The notes under the pieces are model-generated. The model did no database searches. It saw only the letters and a list, made by a program, of their open reading frames with translations, and was not told the DNA's origin. Of a stretch of 38,562 nt of DNA, positions 6,526 to 16,787 are shown one piece after another (within the stretch, counting starts at the first letter, position 1; every line of letters starts with the position of its first letter). The position numbers and the translations under genes are program-made. The DNA is from a bacterium (GTDB taxonomy: Bacteria; Cyanobacteriota; Vampirovibrionia; Gastranaerophilales; Gastranaerophilaceae), in assembly GCA_017403285.1 (NCBI GenBank), contig JAFQOI010000019.1, positions 1-38,562 of the forward strand. Direction: 5' to 3'.

Positions 6526-8328
6526 ATGAAAAAATATATTGAGAATGTAAGAAATTTTTGTATTATAGCACATATTGACCACGGAAAATCCACGCTTGCC
6601 GACAGATTGCTAGAGCAAACAGGTACAATTGCTGAGCGTGATATGCAAGCGCAATTGCTTGATACTATGGATATTGAGCGTGAACGTGGTATTACAATAA
6701 AATTAAATGCTGCAAGAATGAATTATAAAGCAAAAGATGGAAAGGAATATGTTCTTAATTTAATTGACACTCCTGGTCATGTGGATTTTTCTTATGAAGT
6801 TTCACGTTCTCTAGCGGCTTGCGAAGGTGCTCTTTTAATTGTTGACTCTACACAAGGGGTAGAAGCGCAAACACTTTCTAATGTTTATTTGGCAGCAGAA
6901 CAAAACCTTGAAATTATTCCAGTTATCAATAAAATTGATTTGCCATCTGCTGATGTTGAAAGAGTTAGAGCGGAAATTGAAGAAGTTCTTGGGATTGATG
7001 CTTCTATGGCAATTCCTGTAAGTGCAAAAGAAGGTATTGGAATTCCAGAAGTATTAGAGGCGATTGTTGATTTTGTTCCTCCTCCAGAAGATACCTCTGA
7101 TAAACCTTTAAGAGCAATGGTATTTGATAGTGCTTATGACCAATATCTTGGCACACTTTGTTTCTTTAAAGTTGTAGACGGAAATATCAAACTTGGCGAT
7201 AAGATTAAATTTATGGCAACTGGAAAAGAGTATGAAATTACTGAACTTGGCTATTTGAATCCAAATCGTGTTCCAGTAAAAGAACTTAAAACAGGTGATG
7301 TTGGTTATATGGGTTGTTCTATCAAAGAAATAACAAGATTTGTTGGTGATACAATAACTCACGTCGAAAATGGAGCAAAGGAACCATTAGAAGGTTATAA
7401 AGAGGCGCTTCCAATGGTATTTTCGGGTCTTTATCCTGTGGAAAATGACCAATATCAAGATTTAAAAGAGGCACTTGAAAAATTGAAATTAAATGATTCA
7501 AGTATAACTTTTGAACCTGAAACTTCTTCTGCTTTAGGCTTTGGATTTAGATGTGGTTTTTTGGGTATGCTCCATATGGAAATTGCTCAAGAACGGTTGG
7601 AAAGAGAATATAATTTATCTCTTGTTACAACAGCGCCGAGCGTTATTTATAGAGTGCATAAAACTAATGGAGAAGTTGTAGAAATCGATAATCCTGCAAA
7701 TCTTCCAGATGCCCAATTTAGAGATTATATTGAAGAACCTTATGTTAGAACGACAATTATTACACCTAATGAATATGTTGGCTTGTTAATGGAATTAGCC
7801 CAATCTAAACGTGGAATATTTGTTAATATGACCTATATTGATAAAATAAGGGTTTCTTTGCATTATGAAATTCCTTTAAGTGAAGTTATAACAGATTTCT
7901 ATGATCAGTTAAAATCACGTTCTAAGGGATATGCAAGTATGGACTATGAATTTAGTGAATATAAACGTTCAGACCTTGTTAAGTTAGATATATTGTTAGC
8001 AGGTGAAATTGTTGATGCTTTAAGTGCTATAGTCCATAAAGATAGTGCATTTTATATGGGGCAAAAATTAACATCAAAATTAAGAGATATAATTCCTCGC
8101 CAATTATTTGAAGTTGCAATTCAAGCAGCGATTGGTGGAAGAATTATTGCTAGAACGAATATAAAAGCGCTTAGAAAGAGCGTTCTAGATAAATGTTATG
8201 GTGGTGATATTTCTCGTAAGAGAAAATTGCTAGAAAAACAAAAACGTGGTAAAAAACGTATGAAATCTGTTGGACGTGTCGAAGTCCCACAAGAAGCATT
8301 TATGGCTGTTTTAAGTTTAGATGAATAA
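6526..8328 (+). CDS. lepA: Elongation factor 4 (LepA), ribosome back-translocase GTPase
   Basis: A 600-residue translational GTPase of the usual LepA length. The G1 motif AHIDHGKST (residues 15-23), [14 protein letters not shown] and NKIDLP are all intact. The carboxy-terminal LepA-specific part is complete, with the family's [14 protein letters not shown] close to the end. LepA binds stalled or mis-translocated ribosomes and remodels them under stress and during ribosome assembly. The ATG at 6526 fits the family start ([20 protein letters not shown]). There is no ribosome binding site; see the promoter entry. It is followed after 11 bases by glgC, whose Shine-Dalgarno sequence directly follows the lepA stop, so the two are likely co-transcribed. 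Confidence 0.97.
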   Translation: MKKYIENVRNFCIIAHIDHGKSTLADRLLEQTGTIAERDMQAQLLDTMDIERERGITIKLNAARMNYKAKDGKEYVLNLIDTPGHVDFSYEVSRSLAACEGALLIVDSTQGVEAQTLSNVYLAAEQNLEIIPVINKIDLPSADVERVRAEIEEVLGIDASMAIPVSAKEGIGIPEVLEAIVDFVPPPEDTSDKPLRAMVFDSAYDQYLGTLCFFKVVDGNIKLGDKIKFMATGKEYEITELGYLNPNRVPVKELKTGDVGYMGCSIKEITRFVGDTITHVENGAKEPLEGYKEALPMVFSGLYPVENDQYQDLKEALEKLKLNDSSITFEPETSSALGFGFRCGFLGMLHMEIAQERLEREYNLSLVTTAPSVIYRVHKTNGEVVEIDNPANLPDAQFRDYIEEPYVRTTIITPNEYVGLLMELAQSKRGIFVNMTYIDKIRVSLHYEIPLSEVITDFYDQLKSRSKGYASMDYEFSEYKRSDLVKLDILLAGEIVDALSAIVHKDSAFYMGQKLTSKLRDIIPRQLFEVAIQAAIGGRIIARTNIKALRKSVLDKCYGGDISRKRKLLEKQKRGKKRMKSVGRVEVPQEAFMAVLSLDE

Positions 8329-8339
8329 AGGAGGCAAAA

Positions 8340-9575
8340 TTGGCACTTGATACCTCTCTTGTTATGATTTTAGCAGGTGGAGAAGGAAAACGTTTATTCC
8401 CTTTGACGCGTGATAGAGCAAAACCTGCGGTTCCTTTTGGTGGAAGATACAGAATTATTGACTTTGTTATTAATAATTTTATAAATTCTGGTTTTTACAA
8501 AATTAAAATTTTAACTCAGTATAAATCAGATTCTTTGAATCAGCATATAGCGAGAAGTTGGCCAGTATCTCCAATATTGGGACAATACATTGATTTGGTG
8601 CCTGCTCAAATGAGAACCGATGGTAATTGGTATCAAGGTACAGCAGATGCGGTGTATCAAAATTTGACACATATTAATGATGAAAATCCTAAACACGTTT
8701 GTGTTTTTGGGGGCGACCATATATACAGAATGGACGTTTCTCAAATGATGAGATTTCATAAGGCAAAAAATGCTGTTCTTACAATTTCTGCAATTCCCAT
8801 TCCGATAGAAGAAGCAAGTGAGTTTGGGATTATAGAAGTTGATGAGAATTGGAAACTTATTGGTTTTCAAGAAAAACCACAAACGGCACCTAAGTCTATA
8901 CCAAATAGACCTGATATGTGTCTTGCTTCAATGGGTAATTATATTTTTGAAACAGAAAACCTTATCGAAGAAATTGTTGCTGATGCAAAAGATTCGAACT
9001 CAAGTCATGATTTTGGTAAAAATATAATACCTAAAATGCTTCAGGATGGAAAAGAAATATATGTCTATGACTTTTCTCAAAATGAATATACCGGAATGTC
9101 TGAATCTGAACGTGGCTACTGGAGAGATGTTGGAAGCATTGATAGTTATTGGCAAGCAAATATGGATTTATTGTCATATACGCCAGAATTAAACTTATAT
9201 TGTACAGATTGGCCATTAAGAACATACAATTATAATCTTCCTCCTGCAAAATTTATTTGGGAAGAAGGCGATAGAGTTGGTATGGCTACAAACTCAATGG
9301 TGTCTGAAGGTTGTATTATTTCTGGTGGTAGTATTTCTAGATGTATTTTGTCCCCTCAAGTTAGAATAAATAGTTTTTCGAATGTTACAGATTCTATATT
9401 GATGGAAAATGTAAATGTTGGCAGATATTCTGAAATAAGGAAGGCAATTATTGATAAAAATGTAGATATCCCTCCATATACAAAAATTGGAGTAAATCCA
9501 GAAGAAGATAGAGCAAGAGGATTTCTTGTTTCTGCTGGTGGAGTAACAGTTGTTCCAAAGGGTGCTAAATTATGA
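8340..9575 (+). CDS. glgC: Glucose-1-phosphate adenylyltransferase (ADP-glucose pyrophosphorylase)
   Basis: A 411-residue enzyme making ADP-glucose from ATP and glucose-1-phosphate, the committed step of bacterial glycogen synthesis. The nucleotide-binding loop GGEGKRLFPLTRDRAKPAVP (13-32) begins the catalytic domain, FGGDHIYRMD carries the metal-binding aspartate, and the carboxy third is a left-handed beta-helix (SEGCIISGGSISRCILSPQV), which completes the family architecture. The TTG start at 8340 is set by a strong AAAGGAGG eight or so bases before it and by the family opening. It overlaps the next gene by four bases (ATGA). No other glycogen gene is in the window. Allosteric effectors cannot be read with confidence. 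Confidence 0.95.
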   Translation: MALDTSLVMILAGGEGKRLFPLTRDRAKPAVPFGGRYRIIDFVINNFINSGFYKIKILTQYKSDSLNQHIARSWPVSPILGQYIDLVPAQMRTDGNWYQGTADAVYQNLTHINDENPKHVCVFGGDHIYRMDVSQMMRFHKAKNAVLTISAIPIPIEEASEFGIIEVDENWKLIGFQEKPQTAPKSIPNRPDMCLASMGNYIFETENLIEEIVADAKDSNSSHDFGKNIIPKMLQDGKEIYVYDFSQNEYTGMSESERGYWRDVGSIDSYWQANMDLLSYTPELNLYCTDWPLRTYNYNLPPAKFIWEEGDRVGMATNSMVSEGCIISGGSISRCILSPQVRINSFSNVTDSILMENVNVGRYSEIRKAIIDKNVDIPPYTKIGVNPEEDRARGFLVSAGGVTVVPKGAKL

Positions 9576-10060
9576 AAAAAAAGTTTTTTATAGGTTTATT
9601 TGTATTTGCTGCGATTGGCTTATTTGTTTTTGCAAATATTGTCTTAAATAAAAATGTGCCCAAATATGAACCACAACAAAATATAAAAGCACCTATTGAA
9701 ATTCCTTCTAACATTATTGTTCAAGACTTTTCAACTTTATCTACAACAAAAAAGCCATCAGTTATTATGTTTTATGTTGATTGGTGTACTTATTGTAGAA
9801 AGTTTATGCCAGTTTTTGGTGAAATTTCTTCGCAGTATAAAGATAAGTATAATTTTATTGCTATAAATTGTGATAAACCTGAAAATTTAAAATATGTTGA
9901 AGAGTATCATATTATGGCTTTTCCTTCTTTATATATGTATGACAAAGAAGTTAATCATAAATTTAGTTTTAATATGGCGGTGACGGTTAGTGACAAATTC
10001 TTTAAAGAAGAACTTGATAACTACCTAAAAGTAAGACAGAAATTTAATTTAAATAGGTAA
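9572..10060 (+). CDS. Membrane-anchored thioredoxin-like protein
   Basis: A 162-residue protein with an amino-terminal membrane anchor (about residues 5-25, IGLFVFAAIGLFVFANIVL) and one thioredoxin domain facing out of the cytoplasm. The active site is WCTYC at 71-75, followed by a FPSLYMYD strand with the family's cis-proline. CTYC is not the standard CGPC, so the redox potential may differ. There is no cytochrome-maturation insert typical of ResA or CcmG. The start overlaps the glgC stop (ATGA), so translation is probably coupled. It may reduce or oxidise extracytoplasmic disulfides; the pilin further along has four cysteines, but a link is speculation. It could also be a TlpA-like protein. 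Confidence 0.82.
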   Translation: MKKKFFIGLFVFAAIGLFVFANIVLNKNVPKYEPQQNIKAPIEIPSNIIVQDFSTLSTTKKPSVIMFYVDWCTYCRKFMPVFGEISSQYKDKYNFIAINCDKPENLKYVEEYHIMAFPSLYMYDKEVNHKFSFNMAVTVSDKFFKEELDNYLKVRQKFNLNR

Positions 10061-10067
10061 TTTTTTA

Positions 10068-10125
10068 TTGACAAACAATTGATTTTAAATAATAATAGTC
10101 CATATTGGGACAATTGTGTTGTCGA
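10068..10125 (+). promoter_or_regulatory. Promoter and probable MarR operator of the efflux operon
   Basis: TTGACA at 10068-10073 and AATAAT at 10091-10096 have 17-base spacing. Two inverted arms frame the core promoter: TTGACAAACAATTG (10068-10081), covering the -35 box, and CAATTGTGTTGTCGA (10111-10125), which reads TCGACAACACAATTG on the other strand. The arms differ by one inserted base and one substitution. A smaller palindrome GTCC...GGAC sits between them (10099-10112). The next gene encodes a MarR-type repressor, so autoregulation through these arms is likely, but untested. Confidence 0.55.
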
Positions 10126-10146
10126 TAAAAGTGAGGATATTTACAC

Positions 10147-10578
10147 TTGAATAAGCTGAAATTAGAAGAAGTTTCTGAGTTGATAAGGCAAACACATATA
10201 GCGGTATCTGGCTTTTATAATGAGTTTGCGAAGTCAGTTGGAATGACTTTAGCGGAGTTTAAGGTTCTTGCTATTATATGGAAAGAGGAAACTTCTACAC
10301 AAAAAAGAATTACACAAATGACTTATTTACCAAAACAAACGGTAAATGCAATAATTATGGGATTCTTGAAAAAAGGATTTATAGAGTTAATGGAATCTAA
10401 TTTAGATAAAAGAAATAAGGTCATTTCCTTTACTAATATGGGTCAAAAATATGCTGATAAGATAATTTTGAAGGCTAAAGAAATAGAATATAATGCACTT
10501 TCTGCTTTAGGTGAAGAAAGGATAAAACTATTTTTAGAAGCAATAACAATGTACAAAAATAATTTAAAAATGGAATAA
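10147..10578 (+). CDS. MarR family transcriptional regulator
   Basis: A 143-residue winged-helix protein with the MarR layout: helical amino end, a recognition helix region (QKRITQMTYLPKQTVNAIIM), a wing (IELMESNLDKRNKVISFTN) with the family's conserved D-R-K pattern, and a carboxy-terminal helix that completes the dimer. The start is TTG at 10147, placed after GAGG; the first residues NKLKLEEVSELIRQTHIAV fit the family's first helix. It is the first gene of a four-gene efflux operon, 11 bases ahead of the membrane-fusion protein gene. Regulators in this position usually repress the operon and are released by a small ligand. The ligand is unknown. Confidence 0.9.
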   Translation: MNKLKLEEVSELIRQTHIAVSGFYNEFAKSVGMTLAEFKVLAIIWKEETSTQKRITQMTYLPKQTVNAIIMGFLKKGFIELMESNLDKRNKVISFTNMGQKYADKIILKAKEIEYNALSALGEERIKLFLEAITMYKNNLKME

Positions 10579-10589
10579 AGAGGTTAAAT

Positions 10590-11756
10590 ATGGGTTATTT
10601 AAAAAATAAAAAACATAGATGGGTATTATTCTTAATAGTATTTATACTAGTGCCTATAGCGCTAAGACAGGTAACTAGTTATTATGCGGGATATATGCAA
10701 CAAAAAGCAGCGAAAATGCCGAAAGCAGTTCAAACAATTAACCCTATTGTTCAAGATGTATATTCTGAATCAAGTTCATCAGGTAGGGTAGAAGCAAAGT
10801 ATTCTGTTGACATTGTTGCAAGAATTAATGGATGGTTGCAAAAAAGTTATTTTGCTGAGGGTGCAAAAGTTCAAAAAGGACAAACATTGTTTTTAATTGA
10901 ACCTGACCAATATCAAAACTTGGTTAATACAGCAGCAGCTAATGTGAGACAGGCTCAAGCATCTTTGGTTAATGCAGAAAAAGAATTGATAAGAGCACAA
11001 GAATTAGTTAAGAATGACTATGTAAGTAAATCATATTATGACCAAGCAATTGCAACTCGTGATACAAGTAAAGCGGCTTTGGATGCTGCTAAAGCTCAAC
11101 TTGCAGATGCAAAATTAAATTTGAGTTATACAAAAATTGTTTCTCCTGTTGATGGTAAAATTGGTAAAATCATCATTACTGAAGGAAACTTAGTTAACAC
11201 TGCAACAGGTCCTATTGCTAGAGTTGTTAGTACAAGTCCAATTTATGTGTTATTTAACTTAAAAAGTAGCGAATTTATGAAGTTCAAAAAAGGTGGTTCT
11301 AGTAACTTAGACCATATGGAAGTTAAACTTCAATTAGCTGATGGTAGTATTTATGATGAAGTTGGAAAGATTGAATATGTAGGCAACGAAGTAAATCAAA
11401 CAACCGGTACTATTGATTTGAGAGCAACTTTTGAAAATGCTAATGAATTATTAGTTCCTGGTGATTTCGTAAGCGTTATAATTAAATCAACTCAACCAAG
11501 AGAAGCACTTGCGGTGCCACAATCTGCCGCATTAAATGATGCACAAGGATATTATGTTTGGATTGTTGATACTGAAAATAAAGCACAAAGAAAAAATATT
11601 AAAGTTTCTCAAGAAATCAATAAAAATTGGATAGTTGAAGAAGGTCTTGATGCAACTGATAATATTGTTGCAAAAGGCATTCAGAGTATTCGTATGCCAG
11701 GGCAAGTTGTTAAGCCAAGTCCTCTAGCAACAGAAACAGTAGAAGAAACAAAATAA
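10590..11756 (+). CDS. RND efflux membrane-fusion (periplasmic adaptor) protein
   Basis: A 388-residue adaptor of the AcrA/MexA/MdtA type that bridges the RND pump and the outer-membrane channel. An amino-terminal hydrophobic anchor (WVLFLIVFILVPIALRQV, about 11-28) holds it to the inner membrane; there is no lipobox cysteine. It is followed by the barrel-sandwich half motif (SVDIVARINGWLQKSYFAEG), a helical hairpin rich in Ala/Gln, the second half motif (IVSPVDGKIGKIIITEG), and the beta-barrel and membrane-proximal domains (LLVPGDFVSVIIKS). The ATG follows AGAGG. Fourteen bases separate it from the pump gene. Confidence 0.93.
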   Translation: MGYLKNKKHRWVLFLIVFILVPIALRQVTSYYAGYMQQKAAKMPKAVQTINPIVQDVYSESSSSGRVEAKYSVDIVARINGWLQKSYFAEGAKVQKGQTLFLIEPDQYQNLVNTAAANVRQAQASLVNAEKELIRAQELVKNDYVSKSYYDQAIATRDTSKAALDAAKAQLADAKLNLSYTKIVSPVDGKIGKIIITEGNLVNTATGPIARVVSTSPIYVLFNLKSSEFMKFKKGGSSNLDHMEVKLQLADGSIYDEVGKIEYVGNEVNQTTGTIDLRATFENANELLVPGDFVSVIIKSTQPREALAVPQSAALNDAQGYYVWIVDTENKAQRKNIKVSQEINKNWIVEEGLDATDNIVAKGIQSIRMPGQVVKPSPLATETVEETK

Positions 11757-11770
11757 TAGGTAGAATATAA

Positions 11771-14700
11771 ATGGAAGATAATAAGAAGAAAAAGGGATTA
11801 TATTTCTTTATTACAAAACCTCGTTTTGCGATGGTTATATCAATCTTTATTACTATTGTAGGTTTAGTATCAATGTTTGGATTGCAACTTGAAAAATATC
11901 CAAATATTACACCACCACAGGTAACAGTATCTGCTTCATACCCTGGTGCAAGTGCTTCCGTTATTGAATCATCAGTAGCATCACTTGTTGAATCACAGGT
12001 TAATGGTGTTGAAAATATGCTATATATGTCATCAACTTGTTATGATGAAATGTATCAATTAAATATTTTCTTCAAGGTTGGCACGAATAAAGATATTAAC
12101 CTTGTAAACGTACAAAATAGATTGCAGCAAGTTGAACCTTTGTTGCCTGAAGATGTTAAACGTTTAGGGGTAACTGCTACAAATAAGGTGGCAGGTGCAG
12201 GTGCTTGTATATTAAATCTTGTTTCTAATAATGGTTCTTGGAGCCAACTTGATTTAACAAACTATGCAACTATTTATATTAAAGACGAAATTAAACGTTT
12301 AGATGGGGTTGGAGAGGTTAACGTATTTGGTGCTGGTGATTACAGTATGAGAATATGGCTTAACCCAAGCAAAATGGCCAATTTAAATGTTTCAGTGTCT
12401 GAAATTAGGGCTGCAATTGCGGGGCAAAACGTTCAAGTTTCATCAGGTGCATTAGGTGCATTGCCTAGTAAAACAAATCAAACATTAAGAATGACGTTGA
12501 TGACAAAAGGTCGTTTGATAGAACCAGAAGAATTTGAGGAAATTATTGTTCGTTCTAATACAGATGGTTCTCAAATTAGAATTAAAGACATTGCTAGAGT
12601 TGAACTTGGTGCATATTCTTACGATAAAATTGGTTTGATTGGTGGTAAACCAGCATCAGTTATCCAAGTTGTTCCTCTTCCTGGTGCAAATACAATTGAA
12701 GTAGTTAATTTAGTAAATAAGAAAATTGAACAAATTAACAAAACACTTCCTGATTCATTAGAAGTAAAAATGATGCATGATGATTCTAAATTTATTCGTG
12801 AATCAATGAAAGAAGTTTTCTTCACAATTATGTTGACTTCACTTATCGTAATTGTGGTAATTTTTACATTCTTAGGTGATTGGCGTTCAACATTAATTCC
12901 GTTTGTAACCATTCCAGTATCATTAGTTGGTGTATTTGCGGCATTGCCGATGTTTGGTATGTCGATTAACCTGCTGACGTTGTTTGCGATGGTACTTGCG
13001 GTAACGGTAGTAGTTGATGATGCTATTGTAGTAATTGAAAACGTAAAGCGTCACTTAGAAGAGGGTAAATCGCCAATAGAGGCAACACAGCTTACAATGC
13101 AAGAAGTTGGTGGAGCATTAGTTGCTATGGCAATGGTTCTTATGGCCGTATTTGTTCCTGTTTCATTTGTTGCAGGATTATCCGGCTTGATGTATAGACA
13201 GTTTGCTGTTTGTATTGCAGTATCAATTGCATTATCAGCAGTTTGCGCATTGTCTTTATCTCCTGCTATGTGTACAATGGTGCTTCGTGCAGAAGATCCT
13301 AATAGAAAACCAAGTAATTTCTTTACTGCTTTTATAAATAGAGTATTCGTTGCTTTTGATAAAAGATTTGATGAAATTACAAAGTGGTATTTAGAAGTTG
13401 TTAAAAAATTCGTATTCAATAAAAAATTAACTATTACTTTATATACAATTTTCCTAGTTTTAATGGGATTTTTGTTCAAAATAATTCCAACAGGATTTAT
13501 TCCAGATGAAGACCAAGCAGTATTGATGTCTCAAGTTGTGTTACCTCCTGGTAGTGCTTTAAACAAAACTCAAGAAGTATTGTTAAAAATGACAGAGGAA
13601 GCAAAACAAATTGAAGGTATTGAAACTGAAAGAATTATTACATTCGCTGGTATAGGACCAACAAACCAAGCATTTTGTATTACTCCATTAAAAGAGTGGC
13701 ACGAAAGACAAGTAAATCCTATTCAGTGGGTGATTAGAAAAATACAAGGTAAACCAACGGATTTATCTCATAACGGTATATTAAAAGAATTAAGAACAAG
13801 GTTTGCAAAGATTAACGAAGCACAAATTGCTTGTTTTTCTCCTCCTGCTATTTCTGGTATGAGTATGTTAGGTGGTTTTGAGTTCCAAATGTTATCAAAA
13901 GGAGAACACTCGCTTCAAGATATAGAAGGATTTGCGCAAAAGTTAATGGTTGCAGCAAATCAAGACCCAAGTTTGAATAACGTTTATACAACATTCCAAG
14001 CAAACGTTCCACAATATAGATTAAATATTGATTATGCTAAGGTTCTAGCGCAAAATGTTGACATACAAGAATTGTATGCAACAATGGCTTCAACTTTAGG
14101 CTCATATTATGTAAATGACTTCAATAAATTAGGTCGTGTATTCAGAGTTCAACTTCAAGCAGAAGATGATTTTAGAAATAAAGCAACTGATATTGAAAAG
14201 ATTTACGTTAAAAACATGAGAGGACAAATGGTTCCTCTAAGAACAATGGTTAGCTTAGAACAAACCGTTGGTGCGGCGTCTATTACGAGATTTAACCAAT
14301 ATAGAAGTGTACAATTTTCAGGTCAACCTTCTGCGGGAAAATCATCAGGTGAAGCAATGGTTGCTATGGAAAATGTTTCTCAAAAAGTTCTTCCTCAAGA
14401 TGTAGGTTATGACTGGTCTGGTACATCAATGCAAGAAAGAGAATCATCAGGACAAACTGGTATAGTAGTTGCTTTGGCATTGACTTTCGTATACTTGTTC
14501 TTGGTTGCATTGTATGAAAGTTGGTCAATTCCAGTAGCGGTATTATTAATTGCTCCAATTGCTGCGTTAGGTGCTTTGATTTTCCAAATGATGATGGGAC
14601 TATCTTTCGACTTATATGCTCAAATTGGTATGATTACTTTAATTGGGGTTGCGGCAAAACAATCTATCTTGATTGTAGAGTTTGCTAGAGATTTACATGA

Positions 14701-14983
14701 ACAACAAGGTTACAGTATTGAAGATGCAGCGATAGAAGCAGCAAGATTGAGATTTAGAGCGATTATGATGACAGCGTTAGCATTTGTATTTGGTGTGTTG
14801 CCAATGGTATTTGCAACTGGTGCTGGTGCACAATCAAGAATTGCTGTTGGTTCAACAGTATTTGGTGGTATGGTTGCTGCTGCTACAATTGGTACAATCT
14901 TAACACCAGTATTCTACGTTGTAGTTCAGTCTATGGTAGAAAATGCGGCAAAGAAAAAAGCGTTAAAACAATCGAATAATTAA
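11771..14983 (+). CDS. RND multidrug efflux pump, HAE-1 family (AcrB-like)
   Basis: A 1070-residue inner-membrane antiporter, close to the usual 1030-1050 with a slightly longer middle loop. It has the twelve-helix RND plan with two large periplasmic loops. The proton-relay aspartates in helix 4 are present ([21 protein letters not shown]416 and D417), as is the helix 10 lysine ([15 protein letters not shown]963). The opening [20 protein letters not shown] and the ALNKTQEVL-type porter domain fit the hydrophobe/amphiphile branch. It exports drugs, bile salts or other amphiphiles through the downstream channel, driven by proton entry; bile is a plausible substrate for a gut bacterium but this is inference. 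The gene has more C-ending codons than its neighbours, suggesting good expression. Confidence 0.96.
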   Translation: MEDNKKKKGLYFFITKPRFAMVISIFITIVGLVSMFGLQLEKYPNITPPQVTVSASYPGASASVIESSVASLVESQVNGVENMLYMSSTCYDEMYQLNIFFKVGTNKDINLVNVQNRLQQVEPLLPEDVKRLGVTATNKVAGAGACILNLVSNNGSWSQLDLTNYATIYIKDEIKRLDGVGEVNVFGAGDYSMRIWLNPSKMANLNVSVSEIRAAIAGQNVQVSSGALGALPSKTNQTLRMTLMTKGRLIEPEEFEEIIVRSNTDGSQIRIKDIARVELGAYSYDKIGLIGGKPASVIQVVPLPGANTIEVVNLVNKKIEQINKTLPDSLEVKMMHDDSKFIRESMKEVFFTIMLTSLIVIVVIFTFLGDWRSTLIPFVTIPVSLVGVFAALPMFGMSINLLTLFAMVLAVTVVVDDAIVVIENVKRHLEEGKSPIEATQLTMQEVGGALVAMAMVLMAVFVPVSFVAGLSGLMYRQFAVCIAVSIALSAVCALSLSPAMCTMVLRAEDPNRKPSNFFTAFINRVFVAFDKRFDEITKWYLEVVKKFVFNKKLTITLYTIFLVLMGFLFKIIPTGFIPDEDQAVLMSQVVLPPGSALNKTQEVLLKMTEEAKQIEGIETERIITFAGIGPTNQAFCITPLKEWHERQVNPIQWVIRKIQGKPTDLSHNGILKELRTRFAKINEAQIACFSPPAISGMSMLGGFEFQMLSKGEHSLQDIEGFAQKLMVAANQDPSLNNVYTTFQANVPQYRLNIDYAKVLAQNVDIQELYATMASTLGSYYVNDFNKLGRVFRVQLQAEDDFRNKATDIEKIYVKNMRGQMVPLRTMVSLEQTVGAASITRFNQYRSVQFSGQPSAGKSSGEAMVAMENVSQKVLPQDVGYDWSGTSMQERESSGQTGIVVALALTFVYLFLVALYESWSIPVAVLLIAPIAALGALIFQMMMGLSFDLYAQIGMITLIGVAAKQSILIVEFARDLHEQQGYSIEDAAIEAARLRFRAIMMTALAFVFGVLPMVFATGAGAQSRIAVGSTVFGGMVAAATIGTILTPVFYVVVQSMVENAAKKKALKQSNN

Positions 14984-15007
14984 AACTTATAGAGTAGAGT
15001 GGATAAA

Positions 15008-16702
15008 ATGAACAAAAAATTATTTATATTTATGTTTTTAGTAATGTCTGGAGCGGCTTTTGCTCAAGATGTTGTGCAAGAAGATGTGGTTGTTAATGAG
15101 GCAAGACCAACTCTTGAAGAAGTTGCTGGTCCGACTGTTGTACAACCAACTTTTTCTCAAAGAGTAAAGGATATTTTTTCTTGGAAACCAGAAAAAAATA
15201 GCGCTAATTTAGGGCAGGAAGCAGATGCTGTTGAAGTTGATAATGATGTTCTTTTGAAAGAACAAAAGAAAGCGGAAAAAGAACTTAAAAAACAACAAAA
15301 ACAAGCAGAAAAAGCCGCTAAAAGAGCTGAAAAAAAGGCACAAAAAGAATTAGAAAAAAATATAGAAAATGTTGAAAATGCAGTTGTGTTACAAGAAGAA
15401 ACTCCAGCGGTAAATCAAGGTGATGATAATACTGTATTGACTGATACTGCATATCACGCAAGCATCAATACTAATAGAATTATGAAAGTTGATGAATGTG
15501 TGAAAATTGCTTTGGAAAAACATCCGTTAATACATTTGGCTATGAGTAATTCAGAAATATACAAAAGTAGAATTGCGCAAGCGTGGGCAAATTATTTTCC
15601 TACATTCTCTGCTGGTTTGAGTTATTCAAGAAACGATATGCAAGTTGCAAACTTTGCATTTCCAACTCAAAAATATGATATGTTCTACACTCCTACTGTT
15701 TCTGCAAATATGCTTTTATTCGATTTTGGTAAGACAAAAGCGCAAGCAGATTTGGCAAAAAATACTTATGAATCTTCGCAATTCCAATTGCAAAATAGTA
15801 TCAATACTGTAATTTTTACAGTTAAACAATCATATTATAATTTGTTATTTGCTCAACAACAGGTAAAAGTATACGAAGATACAGTTGCTGATTACACTTT
15901 GCATTTAGAACAAGCAAAAGCATATTATGATATTGGAACAAAGGCGAAAATAGATGTTTTGACAGCCGAGCATAATCTCGGTAAAGCAAAATTGGGTCTA
16001 ATTCAGGCAAAAAATACATTAAAGATTGCGTATGTTCAATTAAGTAATGCGATGGGGACTCCTGATGTAAGTGATTATGATGTTACTGATGATTTAACTA
16101 CAAAAGCTTATGATATTCAGGTTGAAGATGCTGTTAATACTGCATTTGAAACTTCTCCAGAGCTACAGGCTGCAAAGAAGAAAGCAGATGCTTCTGGAAT
16201 ATTAGTTAGGGCTTCAAAAAGAGCATTTTTGCCAGATGTTAGAGGATTTGGTGGATATACTCGAGGTGGTAAAAAAATTGATACTGACTATGGTTATCAA
16301 TTTGGTGCCGAACTTGCATATAAAAATGTCAACTTGTTGCTATTGAAAAAACAAGTTGATGAAGCAAGAGCAACTTATAAAAAAGACTTAGCAGATTTTG
16401 AAAATACAAAACAAAATATTTATTTTGAAGTCAAACAAGCATATATTAATTTGACTAATGCTCAAGAAAGTATAGTAGTAGCAAAATTATCTATGGATCA
16501 GGCAAAAGAACAATATGATCAGGCATCAGGAAGATATAAAGTTGGCTTAGGTGATGCAATCGAACTTAAAGATGCAGAAACCACATATAGAAATTCACAA
16601 CTAGACTATTACAATACTTTGTTGAATTATCATGTGTCGGCTGCAAATTTGGAAAAATTGATGGGAGTTCCACTTCAATCGACTGATATAGACATACTTT
16701 AA
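15008..16702 (+). CDS. TolC-like outer-membrane efflux channel with a long charged linker
   Basis: A TolC/OprM-family protein of 564 residues from ATG 15008; an in-frame GTG at 14999 would add three. The signal peptide (KKLFIFMFLVMSGAAFA, cut before QD) is followed by about 130 residues that are not part of the TolC fold, including a lysine/glutamate/alanine-rich helix (about 80-115, KKAEKELKKQQKQAEKAAKR and on). The channel domain starts near residue 150 (MKVDECVKIALEKHPLIHLA) and contains both OEP repeats, ending normally. TolC relatives are about 430-490 residues, so the extra length is this linker. It is the last gene of the efflux operon. The presence of an outer-membrane channel shows a diderm envelope. 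The linker may span or bind peptidoglycan; that is a guess. Confidence 0.9.
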   Translation: MNKKLFIFMFLVMSGAAFAQDVVQEDVVVNEARPTLEEVAGPTVVQPTFSQRVKDIFSWKPEKNSANLGQEADAVEVDNDVLLKEQKKAEKELKKQQKQAEKAAKRAEKKAQKELEKNIENVENAVVLQEETPAVNQGDDNTVLTDTAYHASINTNRIMKVDECVKIALEKHPLIHLAMSNSEIYKSRIAQAWANYFPTFSAGLSYSRNDMQVANFAFPTQKYDMFYTPTVSANMLLFDFGKTKAQADLAKNTYESSQFQLQNSINTVIFTVKQSYYNLLFAQQQVKVYEDTVADYTLHLEQAKAYYDIGTKAKIDVLTAEHNLGKAKLGLIQAKNTLKIAYVQLSNAMGTPDVSDYDVTDDLTTKAYDIQVEDAVNTAFETSPELQAAKKKADASGILVRASKRAFLPDVRGFGGYTRGGKKIDTDYGYQFGAELAYKNVNLLLLKKQVDEARATYKKDLADFENTKQNIYFEVKQAYINLTNAQESIVVAKLSMDQAKEQYDQASGRYKVGLGDAIELKDAETTYRNSQLDYYNTLLNYHVSAANLEKLMGVPLQSTDIDIL

Positions 16703-16722
16703 TATTAATAAATGTAATGTTT

Positions 16723-16751
16723 TTGACTATTATGTGTATTTGTTGTCTAAT
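16723..16751 (+). promoter_or_regulatory. Promoter of the smc operon
   Basis: TTGACT at 16723-16728 and TCTAAT at 16746-16751 (five of six matches each) are 17 bases apart. The predicted leader is about 30 bases and carries no Shine-Dalgarno sequence before the ATG at 16788. A second, weaker pair (TTGTTG 16740-16745, TAGACA 16762-16767, spacing 16) overlaps it. The 13 bases starting with this -35 box recur at the pilin promoter. Confidence 0.55.
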
Positions 16752-16787
16752 TATTATAGTCTAGACAATGGGTATCATTAAGTTTAA

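Noticed and set aside
12619-13479. Minus-strand ORFs inside the RND pump gene
   Set aside because: Antisense shadows of a long, fully supported coding sequence.
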